64,000 bases of DNA, taken from assembly GCA_918797485.1 (NCBI GenBank), contig CAKKNE010000004.1, positions 1,178,001 through 1,242,000 on the forward strand. The letters run 5' to 3'. The notes beneath the pieces were generated by a model. The model saw only the letters and a list, made by a program, of their open reading frames with translations, did not search any database and was not told where the DNA came from. Positions 26,175 to 34,255 of the stretch are shown here, in pieces (the first letter of the stretch is position 1; the number at the start of each line of letters is the position of its first letter). Both the position numbers and the translations under genes were made by a program. The stretch is from Pelagomonas calceolata (taxonomy: Eukaryota; Sar; Pelagophyceae; Pelagomonadales; Pelagomonadaceae).

Positions 26175-28073
26175 TTACGACTCCCCGCTCCCCAGCGACG
26201 ACGCCGACGACGCGTCGGCGCCGTCCCCGGCGGACGACGACGCGCCCTCCTCCGTCGACTCGTCCGAGAGCAGCCCGAGCGCCAGCGCCCGCAGCTCGGC
26301 CAGCCGCGGCGCCGCCCGCAGCTGCCGCCGGGACGGCTGCGGCCGGTCCCGCGACCGCGCGAGCGCCAGGAGGGCCGCGCGCTCCCGCCTCAATTTGGAC
26401 ACCTCGCGCCGGCGGCGCCGCTCGTCGCGCTTCCGCTCCGCGGCCCGCGCCTCGCCCTGCGCCTCGAGCGCGCGGACCTGGGCCTCCGCGTCGCGCTCGC
26501 GCCGGCGCAGCGCCTCGAGCGCCCGATCCTTCTCGAACGCGGCCGCGGCGCGGGCGTCGTCCGCCTCGCGCGCCGCGCGCCGCGCGGCGGCGACGTCGCG
26601 CGTCATCGCCTCTCTTACTTCAAGAAGGTCGGCCTGCAGCTCCTTGACTTGCGCGGCGCAGCGCGCCTCGGCCTGGGCCGCGTTCGTGCGCGCGTCGTCG
26701 ACGGCGGCCGCGGCGCGGTCCCGCGCGGCCTTGGTCTCGGCGCGGGCCGCGTCGCGCTCCGCCTTCATCGAGGCCGCGTCGCGCTGCGCCGCGTCGGCGC
26801 GGAGCGACCGCAGTCGCAGTTCGTGGCGCCACAGCAACGCGGCGTCGTCGCGGTGGCGCGCCGCGTCGCGGTCCGCGAGCGCGAGGGCGCGCAGCAGCGC
26901 GCCCCGGTCTCCCGTCAACCGGCTGACTTCCTGACGGAGCTGCGGCGGCGTCAGCGCGTCCAGACCCGGTTCCGATGAAGGTGACGCGGGCGCGTCCAGC
27001 AAAAGCCGCGGCCGGAAATCAATTGACGAAGCACTCCGCAGGGACCCGCGCGCCGCGAGGTGGACACCGGACGCGTCCGGCGGCGGACCGGGCACGAAGA
27101 ACAGTAAAACTTCGCCCCAGGTCACGTCCTCCGTGGACGCGAAGGGCCGGTCCGCCTCGCTCGCGCAGTCGGCGACGCCCCACGGCTTGGCGCTGAGCGC
27201 CGTCAGGCGGCGGTCGAGCGCGTCCAAGCAGTCGGCCCACGCGTCGGGGCCGCAGTAGTTCCGCATCAACCGGTCGAGGCGGTCGTCTCCTCTTAAGGCT
27301 TTCCGCAGCGCCGCCGCGGGCACGGAGCCCGTCGCGTCCGCGTCCAAGTCCCGGAAGATGCCCCGCATGAGGGCCTCGGCCTCCGGCCGCAGGCCGACCA
27401 ACGCATCCGGTGGCGGCGCCGTCACCGCCACACCACCCTCGGCCAAGGCTTTCGTCTCCGCGTCGCGCCGTTCCCGCCGCCACAGCCGCTTCTCGGCCGC
27501 CAGGGCCGCTCGAGCGTTGCGCACGCGGACCTCGCGCTGCCTTACTAATTCCGCCGCGCACGCGACGCGGTCGGACGCCTTCCTCAGGCGCGCCGCGTGC
27601 TCGTCCAAGCGCGACGCCGTCCGGACTAACGTGGTTTCGCGCCGTTCGGCGTCGCGCCGCATCGCGTCGAACGCGTTTCGACAGGCGTGGACCACGCCGC
27701 GCCGCTCCCTCCCCAGAAGTTCCTCGCTCTCGCGCCGCGCGGCGTCCGCCGCGGCCGCGTGCGCCTGCGCCGCGCGCCAGCGCCGCTCGCAGAGCGCCGC
27801 CGTCCGGATGGCGTCGGCGGCCGCGCGCCGGGCCGCATGCAAGTGCACGCCCTGATCAACATGGATGCGGCGCCGCACGGCGCCCGCGAACACCTCCTGG
27901 CGCCACCGCTCGAGCGTCGCGGCGTAGGCGACGGCGTCTCCACTCTTATGGTGGCGCGCCGCCGCCGTCGCCATGGCGGCCTCCTGGACCTCGACCATGC
28001 GTCTTAGTTCGCTAGCCTCGGCGCGCGCGCGCGCGAGGGCCTGCTCCATGGTGGTCGGGAGCTCCTCGTCCAT
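26175..28073 (-). CDS. Long coiled-coil protein with EF-hand-like segment
   Basis: A 632-residue protein from the ATG at 28073 (MDEELPTTMEQALARARAEA). The in-frame extension to 28307 would run through the dispersed GA-tract repeat and is rejected. Residues 1-240 and 380-590 are Ala/Arg/Glu heptad coiled coils (TTMEQALARARAEASELRRM; AQVKELQADLLEVREAMTRD). Between them, GIFRDLDADATGSVPAAALR looks like an EF-hand loop (Asp-x-Asp-x-Thr-Gly-Ser), probably one degenerate calcium site. The C-terminus is acidic and Ser-rich. It could be a centriolar, ciliary or cytoskeletal scaffold, but I do not recognise a named family. Confidence 0.75.
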   Translation of the reverse strand: MDEELPTTMEQALARARAEASELRRMVEVQEAAMATAAARHHKSGDAVAYAATLERWRQEVFAGAVRRRIHVDQGVHLHAARRAAADAIRTAALCERRWRAAQAHAAAADAARRESEELLGRERRGVVHACRNAFDAMRRDAERRETTLVRTASRLDEHAARLRKASDRVACAAELVRQREVRVRNARAALAAEKRLWRRERRDAETKALAEGGVAVTAPPPDALVGLRPEAEALMRGIFRDLDADATGSVPAAALRKALRGDDRLDRLMRNYCGPDAWADCLDALDRRLTALSAKPWGVADCASEADRPFASTEDVTWGEVLLFFVPGPPPDASGVHLAARGSLRSASSIDFRPRLLLDAPASPSSEPGLDALTPPQLRQEVSRLTGDRGALLRALALADRDAARHRDDAALLWRHELRLRSLRADAAQRDAASMKAERDAARAETKAARDRAAAAVDDARTNAAQAEARCAAQVKELQADLLEVREAMTRDVAAARRAAREADDARAAAAFEKDRALEALRRRERDAEAQVRALEAQGEARAAERKRDERRRRREVSKLRRERAALLALARSRDRPQPSRRQLRAAPRLAELRALALGLLSDESTEEGASSSAGDGADASSASSLGSGES

Positions 28074-28210
28074 CCGGTTTGGTTGGTTGCAGCGGCGACG
28101 CTCGATTTTTTGTTTCACGTATCGGTGCGGCGCAGCTAAACTCCCTTGGCGTCGACCTTGTGGCACGCTCCGCCGTTTATGGGCGGCCCCAGAGTTTTGT
28201 TTTTGGATCC

Positions 28211-28230
28211 CTAGTGTCTTACGAGCTAGC
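28211..28230 (+). repeat. GCTAG palindromic motif, shortened
   Basis: CTAGTGTCTTACGAGCTAGC: intact arms with the central GGCC reduced. It is 137 bp upstream of the coiled-coil gene ATG at 28073. Confidence 0.75.
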
Positions 28231-28242
28231 AAAATCGAACTA

Positions 28243-28282
28243 CCTGGGGGTGGGTTCAATAAGTGGCTCTCTCTCTCTCTCG
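28243..28282 (-). repeat. GA-tract repeat, third copy
   Basis: Reverse complement of the repeats at 11530-11607: CTGGGGGTGGGTTCAATAAG then TGGCTCTCTC and a CT tract. The match extends through CCCCCAGGTA, shared with the second copy. Confidence 0.85.
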
Positions 28283-28420
28283 AAAGACGGCGCACATTAC
28301 CACCCATCGCTCGCGGACGGGGACGCGAAGGTCCGCATCTCGCCGCCGCCGCAGCGCGAGCCCGATCTGATATGACTCAAGGATCGTTTGTGTTTTATAC
28401 CACACGTACTTGTCGTTACA

Positions 28421-29857
28421 CTACCGCCAGCGCGCGATGATTTTTGGCACGTCCGCGACGGAGTCGACGCGCGCGAAGCGGTCGGCGCCGTACGCCTCGA
28501 GCCGCCGCCGCACGTCCTCGCCGTCGTCGCGCTCCTTCTCGGAGTCGTACCGCCGGACCTGGATCGCGCGCGCGCCGAACTCTAGAGCTCCGAGCGCGTC
28601 GTCCGCGAGGCTGTCGCCGACGTGGACGAGTTCGGACGGCGCGCAGCGCGACTGCGCGCAGGCCGCCAGAAAGGGCGGCGCGCGCGGCTTCGCCGCGCCG
28701 ACGTCGCCCGCGGTGAGCCAGTAATCTAAAACGGCGCCGAGGCGGCCGCAGGCGTGCGCGTTGCCGTTCGTCAGCGCGCCGACGGTCTCGACGCCCATCG
28801 CTCGCAATGACGCGACGCAGGCGAGGGCGTCTCCGTCCAAATGGGCGTCCGTCGCCTCCGACCGGGCGTCCTCGTACGCCGCGGCGAGAGCGTCTCCATT
28901 CGAGACGGGCTCCCCATATTTCTCCGCGAGCTGCCGATACACAACGCGCCGCCGCGCCGTGATGTCGTGGCGCACGTCCTTCTCCATATCCAGGATCGGG
29001 CGGTCCCGTTCAAACGCCGCGAGGCCCTTCAAAATATCATCGTCCTCGGCACCGAACGCCGCGGCGGCGCCGGGCACGTGCGCGCGAATTAAGGAAGGCA
29101 GCGCGTTTTTCGCTTCCGCTATGGGCGGCCACGTCGGCCAGAGCGTGTTGTCCAGATCGAAGGAAACGGCGCGGCAGGGCGCCGCCTCATCCAATGAAGA
29201 CGCGCCCCAGAGCTCTTCCACGACCGCGGCGGCCTGGCCCCGGGCCCGCGCCTTGTCGTAGCAGTCCGTCTCCACGACGAAGTCGGCCCGCGCGACGCGG
29301 TCCTCGTCCGCGAGCTGCCGCCCCAGGATCGCATCGAGCTTCGCCGGCGTCATGCCCTCGCGCTTCAGGGCGCGCCTTCGTTGTTCGTCGCGGCCGCAGG
29401 ACACCGCGACCGTGTGGTCGATGCCCTCCGCGCCCGTCTCGAATAACAGAGGAATGTCCACCCCCACAAGCCAGCACGTCTGGTCGCGCACGAACCGCTC
29501 CCTCTCTTTTCGCACGAGGGGGTGCACGATCGCATCAAGTCGCTCGAAGGCTTTGGTCCGCGCCGCGCCCTCGAGATGCGTGAGCTTGGCGCCCAATTTC
29601 GCGCGGTCGATTGCGCCGTCTTCGCTGAGGACATCACCGAACGCCGCCGCGACGGGCGCGACGGCCGGGCCGCCTTTTGCATAGAGCCGCCGAACGCACT
29701 GGTCGGCGTCGTGGAACGGGATGCGGTAGACGTTTTGCAATAGACTCGTAATAGTACTTTTGCCCATCGCGATGCCGCCCGTCACGCCGAGCACGCGCGG
29801 CTTTGGTGACAAGCTGGCGGCTGCTGTGAGCGTGGCCATAAGTGACACGCGCAGCAT
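28421..29857 (-). CDS. Dephospho-CoA kinase fused to a HAD-family hydrolase
   Basis: The product has 478 residues from the ATG at 29857 (29839 is also possible). Residues about 20-215 are CoaE: P-loop LGVTGGIAMGKST, then FHDADQCVRRLYAKGG, HPLVRKERERF, LVGVDIPLLFETG and RRALKREGMT, the standard last step of CoA synthesis (ATP phosphorylates dephospho-CoA). Residues about 235-475 are a HAD hydrolase: VSFDLDNTLWPTWPP (DxDx[TV] nucleophile), GALTNGNA (motif II Thr) and AKPRAPPFL with HVGDSLADDALGALEFGARA (motifs III/IV). A single protein holding both is unusual; it may pair CoA synthesis with a phosphatase for a pathway intermediate (inference). The 5' leader has three 18-bp tandem repeats. Confidence 0.88.
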   Translation of the reverse strand: MLRVSLMATLTAAASLSPKPRVLGVTGGIAMGKSTITSLLQNVYRIPFHDADQCVRRLYAKGGPAVAPVAAAFGDVLSEDGAIDRAKLGAKLTHLEGAARTKAFERLDAIVHPLVRKERERFVRDQTCWLVGVDIPLLFETGAEGIDHTVAVSCGRDEQRRRALKREGMTPAKLDAILGRQLADEDRVARADFVVETDCYDKARARGQAAAVVEELWGASSLDEAAPCRAVSFDLDNTLWPTWPPIAEAKNALPSLIRAHVPGAAAAFGAEDDDILKGLAAFERDRPILDMEKDVRHDITARRRVVYRQLAEKYGEPVSNGDALAAAYEDARSEATDAHLDGDALACVASLRAMGVETVGALTNGNAHACGRLGAVLDYWLTAGDVGAAKPRAPPFLAACAQSRCAPSELVHVGDSLADDALGALEFGARAIQVRRYDSEKERDDGEDVRRRLEAYGADRFARVDSVADVPKIIARWR

Positions 29858-29885
29858 GCAGCGCAGGACACCCGTGCACAGCCGC

Positions 29886-29939
29886 ACCAGGGCTTGGCTG
29901 TGGACCAGGGCTAGGCTGTGGACCAGGGCTAGGCTGTGT
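29886..29939 (+). repeat. 18-bp tandem repeat, three copies
   Basis: Three units of ACCAGGGCTAGGCTGTGG with one or two changes, in the leader of the CoA kinase gene. Confidence 0.85.
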
Positions 29940-30061
29940 GGAGCTGCACTGCCGCGCCGGAGCCGCCGCCGGAGCGATGGAGGGAGCCGGGGGCTTCGCG
30001 AAACCGGTTCCTGCTTGCAGCCTCGAACAGATGCCGCCAACACACGCCTGTTTCACCAGGT

Positions 30062-30085
30062 GCTAGCGTCTAGTAACACACTACC
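30062..30085 (-). repeat. GCTAG palindromic motif, decayed
   Basis: GCTAGCG then TCTAGTAACACACTACC; roughly 19 of 24 positions match the inverted consensus. It lies between divergent starts at 29857 and 30330. Confidence 0.45.
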
Positions 30086-30295
30086 CTGGGATTGTGGGGT
30101 CCACACAACACACGTAAACGCAGTGGCAGCAGCGCTGGTCTCGGGCAATACACGAAGTGTTTACAGCGATCCCAACTGCCGACGATGCTGCGGCGCAAGC
30201 CCACCGGGTGCTGCGCGTCTCTAAGGCACGAACCAGCCATCATCCTCTAAGTTGACAATCCCTACCGCAACCAGCTATCGTGCTCCTCTAAAGAC

Positions 30296-30325
30296 ATGCA
30301 ACCGGCTATCGTGCTACTCCTTTAA
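30296..30325 (+). promoter_or_regulatory. Upstream ORF before the G8-domain gene
   Basis: ATG at 30296 opens a 9-codon frame (MQPAIVLLL) with stop at 30323-30325, four bases before the main ATG. It arose by duplication of a block of about 33 bp: CTATCGTGCT...TTTAAAGCCATGCAAC repeats just upstream with its own ATGCAAC. If transcribed, it should lower or tune translation of the main frame. Confidence 0.55.
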
Positions 30326-30329
30326 AGCC

Positions 30330-31661
30330 ATGCAACGAGCTCTGCTGCTCCTACTCGGAGCGGCGGCCGGCGCCGTCGAGAACGCCTTGCACGATTCGCG
30401 TGCGGCCTTAGGCGACGCCAAGCCGTGCTGCGGGCACTGCAAGCGGTGGCACTACCCCTGCCCCCCTTCCATGCACAAGGGCGCGTCGCCGACGCTGGTG
30501 TCCTGGGAGGACTTCACGGCGCCGCTGCCGCCCGGCGCGGAAGTGGAGATCCCGTGCGGCACGCGCGTGGAAGTCAGGACGGACCTCAAGGCCAAGATCG
30601 GCGGGCTGCGCGTCCGCGGTGAGCTGGCGTTCATGGACGGCGCCGACGTCGAGCTCGAGACGCCGCATATATACGTGTGCGGTCTGTTCGCGGCGGGGAC
30701 GGTCAAGAAGCCGTACGAGTCGTCGCTCGTAATAACGCTCTCTGCGGGCGACGACGCGGCCGCGCTGGACGAGGACGGTATCGACTACGGCACCGAGGCC
30801 TTCGCGGTCTTTGGGGGCCTCATCTTCCTGCGGGGCACGGCGTGCTCCGACCCGCGGGTCTATACAGAGCGCGCCGCGGTCGCGCGGGGCCTCGTCCCGC
30901 GGACGACGTGGACGCGGCTGAAGCGGCCGGCCCTCCCGGGCGATGCCAAGGTCCGCGTCGCGGGCGTCGACGCGACGGAGGTCGCGAGGGTGGGCGCCCG
31001 CCTCGCGATCGCCTCGACGGATTGGGACGACGCCCTCACCGAGACGCGGAACGTGGTCGCCTCTCGAAGAACGACCGGTCTCGGCGTGGAGCTCACGCTC
31101 GACGCGCCCCTCACGTTCGCCCACGGCGGCACCGAGCCCGTCGCGGCCGAGGTCGCGTCGTTATCGCGCAACATAGCCATCGTCGGCGCGCCCGGGTGTG
31201 CGCAACGGGCGCCGAAGCCGCGCTGCGGCCACGTCATAATCAGCCACACGCCCCACGGCGTCGTGTGCGGCGTGGAGTTCTCGAACCTTGGGGCGCACAC
31301 GACGCTCGGGAAGTATCCACTGCATGCCCACATGTGCGGCAACGCCTCGTCGCTGGCGTTCGCGGCGAACGCGATCCACAAGACGTATCACCGGTCCCTC
31401 GTGGTCCACAGTACGAGCGACGCGCTCTTCGCGCACAACGTGGCCTACGACGGGACGGGGCACATGTACGTCCTCGAGAACGGCCTCGAGCTGCGAAATT
31501 TAATCGTGGGCAACGTCGGCATGGTGACCTGGCCGCCCGAGCCGGCGTGGTCCTGCCCCGGCCACAACCGCCGACGGCGCGTCGGATTTCCCAAAGGCGA
31601 CCCCACCCTCCTTCGCGGCGTAGACCTTGGGCGCGACTCCGTCGATTTTCTTGCGCTGTAG
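30330..31661 (+). CDS. G8-domain secreted protein (CEMIP/TMEM2/PKHD1L1-like), apparently truncated
   Basis: Signal peptide MQRALLLLLGAAAGAVE, then a Cys-His segment (PCCGHCKRWHYPC). The G8 domain runs from about residue 50 to 170 (SWEDFTAPLPPGAEVEIPCG then RVEVRTDLKAKIGGLRVRGE, LETPHIYVCGLF and FGGLIFLRG). A beta-helix part follows, with GKYPLHAHMC, HKTYHRSLVVHST and GHMYVLENGLELRNLIVGN, the hallmark of CEMIP-type proteins. Relatives run past 1000 residues; here homology stops near 31530. The last 40 residues are antisense to the neighbouring sulfotransferase, so the gene end was probably lost in a rearrangement. Function: extracellular polysaccharide binding or cleavage is known for animal members; here only inferred. 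Confidence 0.75.
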   Translation: MQRALLLLLGAAAGAVENALHDSRAALGDAKPCCGHCKRWHYPCPPSMHKGASPTLVSWEDFTAPLPPGAEVEIPCGTRVEVRTDLKAKIGGLRVRGELAFMDGADVELETPHIYVCGLFAAGTVKKPYESSLVITLSAGDDAAALDEDGIDYGTEAFAVFGGLIFLRGTACSDPRVYTERAAVARGLVPRTTWTRLKRPALPGDAKVRVAGVDATEVARVGARLAIASTDWDDALTETRNVVASRRTTGLGVELTLDAPLTFAHGGTEPVAAEVASLSRNIAIVGAPGCAQRAPKPRCGHVIISHTPHGVVCGVEFSNLGAHTTLGKYPLHAHMCGNASSLAFAANAIHKTYHRSLVVHSTSDALFAHNVAYDGTGHMYVLENGLELRNLIVGNVGMVTWPPEPAWSCPGHNRRRRVGFPKGDPTLLRGVDLGRDSVDFLAL

Positions 31662-32111
31662 CGAGGCGACGTGCGCGAGGACGTCCCGCCGCCGCAGGTC
31701 GATGAATTTCACGTCCGACGCCGTCGCCCAGGCCGCGACGTTGGCCACATCACCTCGTCGTGCGCCCTGCGACGCCGGGAACCACTTGAAGCCGCGCGCC
31801 TTGCGGCCGCACTTTGCGTAGGACCCGACGACGCGCTGCCGCCACGTCTCGAGCACCGGCTCGCCGTCCGGCGGCGCCCAGGCAGTCAGTCTCTCCGCGA
31901 GGAGCGCCTCGACGGCGCCGCCGACGGCGCCAGCGCAATTCCCGGAGCAGCGGCCCCACTCGGGGTGCAGAAGCTCGCCGCGCGCGCAGATCTCGCGGTG
32001 CGAGTTGAGCGTCTTGACGAAGAACGAAGAACCGCTTCGCGCGCTTGAGAGCACGAGGAAGTCGCTGTGTGCCCGTGCCACGGCGCAGACGACAAGCGAG
32101 AGGACGCGCAT
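31500..32111 (-). CDS. Truncated sulfotransferase-family protein
   Basis: The ATG at 32111 gives signal peptide MRVLSLVVCAVARAHS, then DFLVLSSARSGSSFFVKTLN, the PAPS 5'-phosphosulfate loop of Sulfotransfer_1/Stf0-like enzymes, then ARGELLHPEWGRC and VKFIDLRRRDVLAHVASLQR (3'-phosphate site region). Only about 165 residues look like sulfotransferase; relatives are 250-300. The tail after KKIDGVAPKVYA runs antisense through the end of the G8 gene. The C-terminal half is missing, so activity is doubtful. An in-frame longer start at 32282 adds sequence without signal character. Confidence 0.65.
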   Translation of the reverse strand: MRVLSLVVCAVARAHSDFLVLSSARSGSSFFVKTLNSHREICARGELLHPEWGRCSGNCAGAVGGAVEALLAERLTAWAPPDGEPVLETWRQRVVGSYAKCGRKARGFKWFPASQGARRGDVANVAAWATASDVKFIDLRRRDVLAHVASLQRKKIDGVAPKVYAAKEGGVAFGKSDAPSAVVAGAGPRRLGRPGHHADVAHD

Positions 32112-32447
32112 CGTTCGCGGCGGCTCGTGGCGGAGGAGGCGCTCTCTCTTATATTGGTTTCGTCCCGAGAGTACGGATCTCTTTAAACAGGTTATTATTA
32201 CCCATGCTGCGTGCGGCGCGAGGGCCGGAATTACGCGCGGCGCCGCGGCGAGACGTTCGTATGAAACAAAGCGTGTTTGCAAAAAAGACCGGGGTTTGCA
32301 GCTTGCTCTAGTATCTTACATGCCGCTAGCCGTGCGCGCGCGGCGCTCGCCCGGCCGCTTGCGCGTGCCTCAGGTGCCAATTCACGGTGTGACGCAGCAC
32401 CACACTCAGCCTTGCCTCTTGGCTGCAGCTCGCCGACGCAGCACCAT
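32112..32447. other. Divergent promoter region, sulfotransferase / cyclin L
   Basis: No gene seen. A GCTAG motif (32308-32330) is placed 117 bp before the cyclin L ATG. Confidence 0.5.
32308..32330 (+). repeat. GCTAG palindromic intergenic motif
   Basis: CTAGTATCTTACA then TGCCGCTAGC; 117 bp upstream of cyclin L and 196 bp upstream of the sulfotransferase ATG. Confidence 0.8.
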
Positions 32448-33584
32448 ATGGACGACGCGCCGAGCAGCATCGACGGCCAGGCGGCCGTCGACGAGGAGGA
32501 CGACAAGTTGCTGACGGAGCACCACGTCACGTTGTTGCCGCCGCACCTGCTCCGAGAGACGCCGAGCCAGCGGGACGGCATCGCGCGGGAGGAGGAAGAC
32601 AAACATAGGAGGTGGGCCTGCGGCCTCGCGCAGGAAGCGGGCATCCTCCTCAAGCTGCCGCAGCAGGTCATGTGCACGGCGCAAAATTTATTACATCGCT
32701 TCTACTACCGGAAATCCCTGAAAAGCTACGACGCCTTCGTCGCGGCCATGGGCTGCCTCTTCCTCGCCTCGAAGGTCGAAGAGAAGCCGAAGCGACTGCG
32801 GGAGGTCCTCTTCGCCTTCCACTACGTCTATAAAGTCAGGACCAATTCGACCGAGAAGATGGAGCTGGGGGGCGCCATGTACGCGGGCTGGAAGGAGAGC
32901 CTCGTGATGGTCGAGCGGACGATCCTCAAGGAACTGGGGTTCTCGTTCTACGTCATCGAGCACGCGCACCGCTTCATCTTATTCTACGTGAAGTTGTTGG
33001 ATGGCGACGCGGAGCTCGCCCAGGAGGCCTGGGCCTACTGCAACGATTCATTGAGGACCGATTTACAATTAAGGAGCAAGGCCGAGGTCATCGCGTGCGC
33101 GGCCGTGAAGCTCGCGGCCGCGAAGCTCCGGAGGACGCTCCCTTCCTTAGAGAAGGACGGCGTGGACTGGTGGGCGGCCTTCGGCGTCGACGGCGGCGAG
33201 TTGGACCGCGCGGCGGCCGAGATCACGGAGCTGTATGCTGCGAGTCCGTTGGTCTGGCTGCCTTCATTGGCGCCGGCCCCGCGCCTCACGGACCCGGCGT
33301 TCGCTGCGGCTGTCCTCGCGCGGCAGGAGGCGCGCGAGGCCGAGAAGAAGGCGGCGCAGGAGGCCCTGGACCGGGCCCGGGCCGAGGCGGCGGCGGCGCC
33401 GCCGCCGGCGCCCGCCGCCGCCGCCGCGGACGAGCGGCGGGCGCGGTCGCGGTCGCGGAGCCGGAGCCGGGACCGGGGCCGCCGCCGCCGCGACCGGTCG
33501 CGGTCGCGCGATCGGCACCGGTCGCGGCGCGACCGGCGGGACCGTAGCCGGTCCCGCGACCGGACGCGCGGGCGGCGGCGCTGA
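32448..33584 (+). CDS. Cyclin L-type cyclin with C-terminal RS domain
   Basis: The product has 378 residues. Two cyclin boxes lie at about residues 30-260: LPQQVMCTAQNLLHRFYYRK, then FVAAMGCLFLASKVEEKPKR (the cyclin-box core Lys and Glu), then LGFSFYVIEHAHRFILFYVK. The C-terminus from about 310 is an RS/RD-rich tail (ARSRSRSRSRDRG), the mark of cyclin L, which pairs with CDK11-type kinases and acts in pre-mRNA splicing and transcription in nuclear speckles. The ATG at 32448 gives MDDAPSSIDGQAAVDEEDDK; upstream in-frame codons run through the promoter motif and are rejected. Intronless. Confidence 0.9.
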   Translation: MDDAPSSIDGQAAVDEEDDKLLTEHHVTLLPPHLLRETPSQRDGIAREEEDKHRRWACGLAQEAGILLKLPQQVMCTAQNLLHRFYYRKSLKSYDAFVAAMGCLFLASKVEEKPKRLREVLFAFHYVYKVRTNSTEKMELGGAMYAGWKESLVMVERTILKELGFSFYVIEHAHRFILFYVKLLDGDAELAQEAWAYCNDSLRTDLQLRSKAEVIACAAVKLAAAKLRRTLPSLEKDGVDWWAAFGVDGGELDRAAAEITELYAASPLVWLPSLAPAPRLTDPAFAAAVLARQEAREAEKKAAQEALDRARAEAAAAPPPAPAAAAADERRARSRSRSRSRDRGRRRRDRSRSRDRHRSRRDRRDRSRSRDRTRGRRR

Positions 33585-34224
33585 GTCGTCTTTTTAAGTT
33601 GGTGTTGGTCCCGTCTCCTGGGCGTGGAGGTGGGCCATCGCGCCGAGCAGACTTTTGCCCATTTCTCGGGGGTTGGTGCGATTCGTCGGCGGCGGGGGCG
33701 TGCCGCGTTTTTCATCATGCAGCATTTCTCGGTCGATCCGGTACCCGGCGGCGAGGTTCTTGGGGTGTGTACGCCAGTCAAATTCACTATGTTAGTAACA
33801 TGAAACTATGTACTATCGGGGTGTCAATGCTGCCTGCCCCTCATCGTGGGCTCGAGGAGACGAAGAGTGCCATTCGCATGCTGGTTCAGGCACGCGTCAC
33901 AGAAGCCGTAGTAGTCGTACGTGTCCCGCAGGTGGTCGACGACGTCACTTTTCAGCGCGGGTGCAAACCGCGGCGCGCGGGCGCCGCGCGGCCGGCGCCT
34001 GCGCCAGTTCTCAGTGGATAAGAAACTATATGAGGATTTCTGTCCGGGGCGGGGGAGGGGGGCGCCGCGTACCGATGCTCGGATACCGCCCTCCCGCGAC
34101 CGGTAACGACGATCTATGAGAACGCGCGGGCGGTCATTGGCACTGCAGTAAACCGCGGAGGACCGAGCAGGCAGCCGTCCATACGCCTCCTTGGGGAATT
34201 GAAAGGTCCGGAAAGAAAGTCTTT

Positions 34225-34255
34225 GCTAGTATCTTACCTGAAGTACAGGCCGTAG
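34225..34255 (+). repeat. GCTAG palindromic motif with central insertion
   Basis: GCTAGTATCTTAC, then an extra CTGAAGTA, then CAGGCCGTAG. No start codon of a supported gene is close. Confidence 0.5.

Larger units (their letters stand above)
28074..28420. other. Spacer with GCTAG motif and GA-tract repeat
   Basis: This is the promoter side of the coiled-coil gene and 3' side of the CoA kinase gene. It holds the motif (28211-28230) and, immediately beyond it, an inverted GA-tract repeat (28243-28282). Confidence 0.5.
29858..30329. other. Divergent promoter region, CoA kinase / G8-domain protein
   Basis: It contains an 18-bp triple repeat (29886-29939), a decayed GCTAG motif (30062-30085), and a duplicated block just before the G8 start that creates a short upstream ORF. 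Confidence 0.5.

Noticed and set aside
26164-28015. Long plus-strand frames opposite the coiled-coil gene
   Set aside because: Antisense shadows of an Ala/Arg/Glu-rich coding sequence.
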